A stretch of DNA of 26,544 nucleotides. Source: a virus. This document shows positions 22,636-26,544 of this stretch, one piece after another. Position numbers and translations under genes: made by a program. The stretch's first letter is position 1. The number at the start of each line of letters is the position of its first letter. The notes beneath the pieces are model-generated. The model worked only from the letters and a program-made list of their open reading frames with translations. It was not told the origin of the DNA and ran no database searches. The stretch spans positions 1-26,544 of IMG/VR virus record IMGVR_UViG_3300019742_000012. One strand, 5' to 3'.

Positions 22636-22740
22636 ATTTTCTAAAACTTTTTGATTACCAGACTTTTTGGCTTTTTTAAATCGTCTATAAATAGGCATAT
22701 TTTGTCTCTTAGCTAAAATATAGATGATATTTTGAGTCAT
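22522..22740 (-). CDS. Small basic ORF behind a consensus promoter, antisense to the zinc-ribbon gene
   Basis: A possible 72-residue protein starting MTQNIIYILAKRQNMPIYRR, strongly basic in its first 40 residues. It has AAGGAA 4-6 bases before the ATG and lies about 36 bases after the expected start of a transcript from a near-perfect sigma70 promoter, the position of a first early gene (where lambda has cro). Against it: the last 38 codons lie opposite the zinc-ribbon gene and look like antisense sequence, and no family is recognised. It may be a short real protein, a truncated one, or just leader RNA. Confidence 0.35.
   Translation of the reverse strand: MTQNIIYILAKRQNMPIYRRFKKAKKSGNQKVLENLSKTHLFKLRLYFGDFTIKSFGIKYCFATGTFVSIAL
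22625..22652 (+). terminator. Intrinsic terminator of the zinc-ribbon gene
   Basis: GTTTTAGA (22625-22632) pairs perfectly with TCTAAAAC (22640-22647) around TAAATTT and is followed by TTTTT (22648-22652). The stop codon TAA (22633-22635) is in the loop. The T run is only on the plus-strand side, so it works rightward. Confidence 0.75.
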
Positions 22741-22782
22741 AAAGTTCCTTCTGTTACAAAATGTTATAAAAACTTGAAGAGC

Positions 22783-22812
22783 ATTATAGACAAAGTTGTA
22801 TATAAATGTCAA
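22783..22812 (-). promoter_or_regulatory. Early leftward promoter (consensus sigma70)
   Basis: On the minus strand TTGACA (22812-22807), an 18-base spacer, and TATAAT (22788-22783); both boxes are perfect. The start should be near 22776. The surrounding sequence, TACTTGACATT...TACAA...TATAATGC, is shared with the rightward promoter at 25668-25696. TACAAAATGTTA at 22755-22766 resembles the operator-like TACAAAAATGTA at 25679-25690, so both are probably controlled by the repressor at 25219-25632. Confidence 0.8.
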
Positions 22813-22848
22813 GTATTTTATTGAAAAATTAATTTTAAAGGAAAAAAT

Positions 22849-23061
22849 ATGTTAGTTGGAATATACCCATCTAGTTATGTAAAAGAATTAAAAGCTAAAG
22901 GAGAAAGAGATAAAGCAGTAGCTTTTATGGATTATTGGGATGATTGCCAAACAAATAATCATAACTACCTAGAATATCAAAAACACTGAAACTGTGATAA
23001 TATTCAACTATGGATAGAAGAGTTTGACACTTATATAAAAATATTAAATAAAAAGGACTAA
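22849..23061 (+). pseudogene. UGA-interrupted paralogue of the replication protein N-terminal domain
   Basis: Reading from ATG 22849 gives 46 residues (MLVGIYPSSYVKELKAKGER, then DKAVAFMDYWDDCQTNNHNY, LEYQKH), a TGA at 22987-22989, then 23 more in-frame codons (NCDNIQLWIEEFDTYIKILN) to a TAA at 23059. The whole matches residues 12-84 of the replication protein at 19378-20157: YVKELKAKGERDKAVAFMDYWDD against FVQELKRVGRRDMAIAFLDYWDD, and WIEEF in both. TGA stands where the paralogue and family have Trp, so one G-to-A change explains it. TGA is a normal stop elsewhere here. The product is a 46-residue fragment unless read through. The nuclease gene starts 2 bases after the TAA, and its ribosome site AAGGA lies in the last codons here. 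Confidence 0.75.
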
Positions 23062-23063
23062 AG

Positions 23064-24404
23064 ATGGAAATACTAATACTACTCATCCCTATACTTACCC
23101 TCATACTAGGCTACTTACTTATAAAGAGTAAAACAAAATACAAAAAACTAGAAAAAGAGTCTGAAGAGTTCAAACTAAAATATGAACCTATACTAGATAT
23201 TGAAGTAGAGGTAGAGAAGAAGAAAGAAAGTTTATCTAAAATAAAAAAAGATATTAGAGAAATCAAAAAGTCTTATTCAGAGAAGAGAGCTATCTATGAT
23301 GATTTAACAAAACAACTCTCTCTCTATGAAGAAGACTTAGCTCTTACAGAATTAGGCTTTTATAAACCTCGCTTTGCACTAGATGACTCCGAAAAGTACA
23401 AACGCGAAATTACCAAAAATAGAGATAAACAAAAAGTTTTGATGTCAAACAAAACAGCAATTACAGCCAGTCAAGAATGGACAGTAGATGGCAGTAAAAC
23501 CAAAGGTAAAGCGATGATTAATAAAACAATCAAGCTTGTAGCTAGAGCCTTTAATAATGAGTGTGATGTAATTATCTCAAAAGTCAAATGGAGTAATTTA
23601 GACTCGTCTGAAAACCGTATGAGAAAAATGTATGATACTATCAATAAGCTTGTAGAAAATCAAAATGTTAGTATTAACTACGACTACCTCAGTTTAAAAA
23701 TAGATGAGCTTATCCTTACCCATGAATACAGAGAAAAACAACAAGATGAAAAAGAAGAACAAGCCCAAATACGCCAACAAATGCGTGAAGAAGCCCAACT
23801 CATCCAAGAAATAGAAAAAGCCGAAAAAGAAGAAGATAAATATGCCAAGCTACTCGCCAAAGCCAAACTTGATGCAGAAAAAGCCACTGGAGAGAAACTA
23901 TCAATACTACAATCACAAATAGCACAACTCCAAATAGACCTAATAGAAGCCCACAAGAAAAATGAAAGAGCCAAATCTATGGCACAACAAACAAGAGCAG
24001 GACATGTATATATCATCTCAAATATTGGCTCTTTTGGTGAGAATATATACAAGATAGGAATGACAAGACGATTAGAACCACTAGACAGGGTCAAAGAGCT
24101 AGGAGATGCTTCTGTACCCTTTCTATTTGATGTTCATGCAATGATTTATAGTGAAGATGCTCCAGGTATGGAAAAAAACTTGCATAATATTTTTAACCAA
24201 AATAGAGTAAATTTGGTAAATAATAGAAAAGAATTTTTCAATGTCTCTTTACAGCAAATCAAAGAAGAGGTACTCAAACACAAAGGAGATGTAGAATTTA
24301 TAGAGACCATAGAAGCAAGAGAATACACAGAATCACTCTCTATTAGAGCGTCACTCAATCAAGAACAACCACAAGTATTACATACACCACCCTCTAGTAT
24401 CTAA
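23064..24404 (+). CDS. Membrane-anchored DUF4041 + GIY-YIG (T5orf172/MUG113) nuclease, SNIPE-like
   Basis: A 446-residue protein. Residues 3-20 form a single N-terminal membrane anchor. A coiled coil follows (about 22-95), then a globular region (about 95-225; ELGFYKPRFALDDSEKYK..., SQEWTVDGSKTKGKAM, NNECDVIISKVKWSNLDSSE) matching DUF4041, then a second, Gln/Glu-rich coiled coil (about 222-305). The C-terminal domain (313-405) is of the T5orf172/MUG113 branch of GIY-YIG nucleases: GHVYIISN, YKIGMTRR, DRVKELGDASVPF, the likely metal-binding Glu370 in APGMEKNLHNIF, and NNRKEFF. This architecture is that of SNIPE, a membrane nuclease reported to cut phage DNA as it enters. In a prophage it would act as superinfection exclusion. 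It faces the repressor operon and ends at a shared hairpin. Confidence 0.82.
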   Translation: MEILILLIPILTLILGYLLIKSKTKYKKLEKESEEFKLKYEPILDIEVEVEKKKESLSKIKKDIREIKKSYSEKRAIYDDLTKQLSLYEEDLALTELGFYKPRFALDDSEKYKREITKNRDKQKVLMSNKTAITASQEWTVDGSKTKGKAMINKTIKLVARAFNNECDVIISKVKWSNLDSSENRMRKMYDTINKLVENQNVSINYDYLSLKIDELILTHEYREKQQDEKEEQAQIRQQMREEAQLIQEIEKAEKEEDKYAKLLAKAKLDAEKATGEKLSILQSQIAQLQIDLIEAHKKNERAKSMAQQTRAGHVYIISNIGSFGENIYKIGMTRRLEPLDRVKELGDASVPFLFDVHAMIYSEDAPGMEKNLHNIFNQNRVNLVNNRKEFFNVSLQQIKEEVLKHKGDVEFIETIEAREYTESLSIRASLNQEQPQVLHTPPSSI

Positions 24405-24422
24405 TACGACTCAAGAGCCATA

Positions 24423-24779
24423 TCAAGCCGAAACGATATTTTCAGTTTGGCTTTTGTCGCAGTTGAAAGTTATCTTTTTACAATTTCGCTTATCTTTGAT
24501 GATGGTCTCATATTCTCTATGCTTTCCAATCCACACAAAGATAGCTTTTTTGGGTTTGCACAAAATCAAAACCAATAGCCTAATTTGAGTATTGGGAATA
24601 GACAAAGAGACAATCGTATCATGTTTGTTGCATTGTATCTTATGAGGTCGTATCTTGTGGTGCAAAGGTTCTTTTTTATAAATACACCTCAAATGCCTAT
24701 ACTGAGCAGAAGAGAGTATCCCCTTAGCAATCAAAGCATCAAGCTTCTTCAAGAAAATGATAGTTGCTTTCACTTCCAA
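24423..24779 (-). CDS. RelE/HigB-like toxin candidate
   Basis: A 118-residue basic protein. The probable start is TTG at 24779, 7 bases after AGGGGAG; a GTG at 24773 is an alternative. The N-terminal helix pair (FLKKLDALIAKGILSSAQYR) is followed by beta strands with IRLLVLILCKPKKAIFVWIG and KHREYETI, which resembles the last strand and 'IG-H-x-x-xY' end of RelE/ParE-superfamily toxins. These cut mRNA at the ribosome. The gene overlaps the 155-residue gene upstream by 41 bases, so the two are translationally linked. It is in the repressor operon, expected to be on in the lysogen. The match is to a motif, not the whole family; catalytic residues cannot be named with certainty. Confidence 0.5.
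   Translation of the reverse strand: MEVKATIIFLKKLDALIAKGILSSAQYRHLRCIYKKEPLHHKIRPHKIQCNKHDTIVSLSIPNTQIRLLVLILCKPKKAIFVWIGKHREYETIIKDKRNCKKITFNCDKSQTENIVSA
24425..24455. terminator. Bidirectional hairpin between convergent nuclease and RelE-like genes
   Basis: AAGCCGAAAC (24425-24434) pairs with GTTTGGCTT (24445-24453) with one bulged G, followed on the plus strand by TTTTG. It is inside the last codons of the RelE-like gene (minus) and 20 bases after the nuclease stop (plus), so it could end both transcripts. Confidence 0.5.
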
Positions 24780-25206
24780 TACAAGACTCCCCTATCTTCA
24801 AAGATATATCAAACGATATATTCACAAGCTCCACATACAGCTCTTCCAACGCAATATGAAGCCTATCCCCTATCACAGGAGACAATTTAGTAAACGCCTC
24901 TTCATCCAAGAGACATTCCACCTTATCCTTACTCTCTTCCAAATCATCATAAAATATATTCAATACCTTGCTATCTACTTCTATATCATTGATATAATAC
25001 AAAGCAATCATATCTCTAAAAGATTTAAGCTCCGAAGTTGCCCTATCAATAGGTTGCAATAGTTTAAAAGTCTTTGTCTGAATACTCTCAAGTAACAATT
25101 CTTTTTTATATGCACTAAAAGCATTTTTCATACTCTTGCTTAAAGAGCTAAACAATTCTTCTATTACATTACCTTGTGTTTCATAACTAAAATTACTATA
25201 AGTCAT
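24739..25206 (-). CDS. Unknown protein in the repressor operon, possible antitoxin or exclusion factor
   Basis: A 155-residue acidic, helix-rich protein that I do not recognise (MTYSNFSYETQGNVIEELFS...; later SKDKVECLLDEEAF and LHIALEELYVELVNISFDIS). It has no membrane segment and no known DNA-binding motif. It has a good ribosome site (AAAGGAA) and starts 12 bases after the repressor stop; its end overlaps the RelE-like gene by 41 bases. Tight linkage to a toxin-like gene and low charge complementarity (acidic against basic) make it a candidate antitoxin, though it is larger than most. Lambda rexA/rexB-like exclusion function is an alternative by position. Confidence 0.6.
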   Translation of the reverse strand: MTYSNFSYETQGNVIEELFSSLSKSMKNAFSAYKKELLLESIQTKTFKLLQPIDRATSELKSFRDMIALYYINDIEVDSKVLNIFYDDLEESKDKVECLLDEEAFTKLSPVIGDRLHIALEELYVELVNISFDISLKIGESCIGSESNYHFLEEA

Positions 25207-25218
25207 ATTTTTTCCTTT

Positions 25219-25632
25219 CTATTCATTTTCAATATCCAAAACACAACGCAAAACCTTTCTGCGTTTGGCTTTGTCCATCTCTTCCATCATCTCCACCACA
25301 TTCAATATATCAGCAGGTAAACACTCAGTGATGACCTTGTTGGCTTTAGTAGTACAAGAGCCTATACTATTACCATTTCCTACTATCTGATTATTTTTTT
25401 TACCGTTTTGAGACAAAATAGGTTTCTCTTCTCCATTTTCTATATATGAAATTTCGTCAATAGTAAAAATTTTTAAAAGTCCATCTTTCATAAAGAAAGG
25501 CATATTCTTAGCACCATTTCCTTTTTCATAACGACTAATCCGAGTAACATCTTTTTTTAACACAATAGCTAAATCCTGTTGAGTTTTTTTATTATTCAGT
25601 CTTACTTCTTTTAATCTATCAAACCATTCCAT
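25219..25632 (-). CDS. Phage repressor, XRE-family helix-turn-helix
   Basis: A 137-residue repressor. Residues 4-60 are an HTH_3/Cro-CI domain (RLKEVRLNNKKTQQDLAIVL, then DVTRISRYEKG, with the recognition helix near 27-37). A Gly/Asn-rich linker (KKNNQIVGNGNSIGS) is followed by a short helical C-terminus (ILNVVEMMEEMDKAKRRKVL) likely for dimer formation. There is no LexA/CI-type Ser-Lys peptidase domain, so induction should not go through RecA-driven self-cleavage. It is divergent from the rightward promoter at 25668-25696 and upstream of two co-oriented accessory genes. It likely binds the TACATTATGTA-type sites in the gap to its right. A distal half-copy of the dispersed palindrome (TTTCGTCAA) occurs at 25452-25460. 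Confidence 0.85.
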   Translation of the reverse strand: MEWFDRLKEVRLNNKKTQQDLAIVLKKDVTRISRYEKGNGAKNMPFFMKDGLLKIFTIDEISYIENGEEKPILSQNGKKNNQIVGNGNSIGSCTTKANKVITECLPADILNVVEMMEEMDKAKRRKVLRCVLDIENE

Positions 25633-25655
25633 TTATTATAAAAATCTCCAAAATA

Positions 25656-25696
25656 TACATTATGTACTTGACATTATGTACAAAAATGTATATAAT
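25656..25696 (+). promoter_or_regulatory. Early rightward promoter with repressor operators
   Basis: TTGACA (25668-25673), a 17-base spacer and TATAAT (25691-25696), both perfect; the start should be near 25703. Overlapping it are operator-like sites: TACATTATGTA (25656-25666, a perfect 5+1+5 palindrome), GACATTATGTA (25670-25680) and TACAAAAATGTA (25679-25690). A repressor bound here would block this promoter and could regulate its own leftward transcription. Confidence 0.85.
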
Positions 25697-25748
25697 GCCT
25701 CATCTATTTACCAACAATTACCAACAATTACAAGGTAATTATATCAAG

Positions 25749-25796
25749 ATGATATTAAATAGAGAAAGGTTAAGGAGGTTTTTCTTTAACACATAG
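25749..25796 (+). CDS. Possible 15-codon leader peptide with orphan AAGGAGG
   Basis: In the early rightward leader, ATG 25749 opens MILNRERLRRFFFNT before TAG. It includes AGA, AGG, AGG and AGG arginine codons. The strongest ribosome-site match in the leader, AAGGAGG (25772-25778), lies inside it with no start codon at the right distance, and is held in a hairpin (GTTAAGGA 25769-25776 with TCTTTAAC 25783-25790). It may control the gene at 25811. Weak evidence. Confidence 0.2.
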   Translation: MILNRERLRRFFFNT

Positions 25797-25810
25797 ACAA
25801 AAGGCAAACT

Positions 25811-26056
25811 ATGATTATAGAGACAAATCAGGTGATTAATAGATACAAAATATCTGCAAAGACTCTTTTTAATAAAAGAAAGATTATCGAGGAAGCAGGT
25901 GGTATCATCAAAGGTGATGGTGGCTCTAGCAAAAACCTCTACAAAACAAGTGTCTTAGATAGACTCGCTAGAGAGAAAAAACTAGGAAGCCAACCATATA
26001 AAGTTATCTTGAATAAAGATAAAGAGAAAGCTGATTTTTTCGCCGACGAAAATTAA
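25811..26056 (+). CDS. Early phage regulator, small HTH protein
   Basis: An 81-residue basic protein, first full gene of the rightward early operon. MIIETNQVINRYKISAKTLF followed by NKRKIIEEAGGIIKGDGGSS resembles the winged or MerR/excisionase-type helix-turn-helix seen in small phage regulators: a short helix, 'IS-x-x-TL-x-x-RK', a loop with Gly and Lys, and KNLYKTSVLDRLARE as the recognition or wing-support helix. AAAAGG lies 6-7 bases before the ATG. Its last codons (FFADEN) are encoded by a diverged copy of the dispersed palindrome (26037-26052), which may have extended the C-terminus. By position it could be Cro-like or an early activator. Confidence 0.6.
   Translation: MIIETNQVINRYKISAKTLFNKRKIIEEAGGIIKGDGGSSKNLYKTSVLDRLAREKKLGSQPYKVILNKDKEKADFFADEN
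26037..26052. repeat. Dispersed palindrome copy 6 (diverged), at the end of an early gene
   Basis: TTTTCGCCGACGAAAA; arms TTTTCG/CGAAAA kept, centre CCGA. Read on the plus strand as the last residues FADEN before the stop. Confidence 0.6.
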
Positions 26057-26079
26057 AAGCTTTTTTTAGAGGAAACAAA

Positions 26080-26148
26080 ATGAACAAAACACAAGAAGAA
26101 CTGGAGCAACTAACACGAATCCATCATATATTAATAGGAGATAGATAA
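26080..26148 (+). CDS. Tiny early ORF, 22 residues
   Basis: MNKTQEELEQLTRIHHILIG plus DR, with a good ribosome site (AGAGGAAAC) and a TAATG overlap with the following gene. Either a true micro-protein or a translational-coupling leader for the gene at 26148. Confidence 0.45.
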   Translation: MNKTQEELEQLTRIHHILIGDR

Positions 26149-26544
26149 TGACCAAGCTAAAGTATAACGCATTTTCATCTTTAGCTGAAAATGTAGAGAG
26201 ATTACCACAGAGCAAAAATGAACTAGCCAAAGAGTGTGAAGTATCAGCAAATACACTAACCAAATATCTACATAAATTCAATAGACAAAATCAATTAAGA
26301 GATGATGAAATAGATATTATGAATCATATATCAAAGATTATTCTAAATAAATTTGTATATGTGCCAAAACAAGCACACAAAATAAAGAGATATGAAAATT
26401 GGAAAATATTTGGATGTAAAGATTGTAAATATAGCACTATTGATACTAATATATGTATCAAGTTTTCTATATCAAAAAATGATATAAATAGTGGATATGA
26501 AGTCCATTTACTAAATAATAAACCATACAGCTTCAGACTCAATG
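26148..26544 (+). CDS. Partial early gene with helix-turn-helix, runs off the window
   Basis: Open for 132 residues from ATG 26148 (TAATG overlap with the previous ORF; AGGAG 8-12 bases upstream) to the window end with no stop. MTKLKYNAFSSLAENVERLP is followed by KNELAKECEVSANTLTKYLH, a clear helix-turn-helix (residues about 22-45), then a mixed region with Cys residues spaced as CKDC...C (about residues 90-105) that could bind metal. Family unknown. It continues the rightward early operon, so a regulatory or replication-related role is likely. The 3' end is missing. Confidence 0.65.
   Translation, partial: MTKLKYNAFSSLAENVERLPQSKNELAKECEVSANTLTKYLHKFNRQNQLRDDEIDIMNHISKIILNKFVYVPKQAHKIKRYENWKIFGCKDCKYSTIDTNICIKFSISKNDINSGYEVHLLNNKPYSFRLN

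Noticed and set aside
22987-22989. TGA read as Trp by a recoded genetic code.
   Set aside because: TGA serves as a normal stop in several good genes here (for example the ATGA overlaps at 1211, 10753 and 20154), so general recoding is excluded.
25708-25730. Tandem TTACCAACAA repeats (two copies) as a short repeat array or CRISPR-like element.
   Set aside because: Only two 10-base copies with no spacer; could at most be part of the leader or operator region.
5376-26052. Dispersed palindrome as a known DNA uptake sequence.
   Set aside because: I know of no uptake sequence of this form, and its distribution within one phage is not enough to support that role; kept as an unexplained repeat.

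Overview
The window is most of a temperate tailed phage or prophage with long non-contractile tail (siphovirus, HK97-type head). It is AT-rich. Codon use, strong AGGAG ribosome sites and tight gene packing fit a Gram-negative host; the overall flavour suggests Campylobacterota (Sulfurimonas/Sulfurovum/Arcobacter type), but that is inference. Lipoprotein o-spanin and overlapping spanin genes directly argue for a host with an outer membrane. No integrase, tRNA or att site is visible, so at least the right end of the element lies outside the window.

Layout. From about 22.2 kb down to 0.2 kb everything reads leftward (minus strand) as one dense array, often with ATGA or TAATG overlaps: a CII-like regulator, a small winged-helix protein, a DnaB-N/RepA-type helicase, a helicase-loader-like protein, a small unknown, an HNH-nuclease/P-loop-kinase fusion, small and large terminase, a small membrane protein, portal, ClpP-type protease, major capsid, connector and completion proteins, tail tube, two tail-assembly chaperones joined by a -1 frameshift signal, a 1500-residue tape measure, tail-tip and beta-helix receptor-binding proteins, then holin, overlapping spanins and a GH19-type endolysin, ending at a hairpin terminator.

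The right part (22.2-26.5 kb) is the control and immunity region. Two near-consensus sigma70 promoters of related sequence face outward: one at 22783-22812 fires leftward toward replication, one at 25668-25696 fires rightward toward a new early operon. Between them, as in the lambda immunity region, lie genes likely to be on in the lysogen: an XRE-type repressor, a 155-residue unknown and a RelE-like protein (leftward, one operon), and, facing them, a membrane-anchored DUF4041 + GIY-YIG nuclease (SNIPE-like anti-phage architecture) preceded by a UGA-interrupted paralogue of the phage replication protein. A small zinc-ribbon gene sits just outside the leftward promoter and is antisense to its transcript.

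Most notable: (1) the SNIPE-like nuclease plus toxin-like pair inside the immunity region; (2) a pair of long interleaved inverted repeats that can hide or expose the ribosome site of the CII-like gene; (3) a 14-18 bp palindrome (core TTTCGTCAACGAAA) scattered through the element and read in all three frames inside genes; (4) a textbook A-AAA-AAG frameshift site with hairpin in the tail chaperone genes; (5) G/C runs around the start of the small terminase gene, a candidate cos region. All reading was by eye; no alignments or database searches were run.
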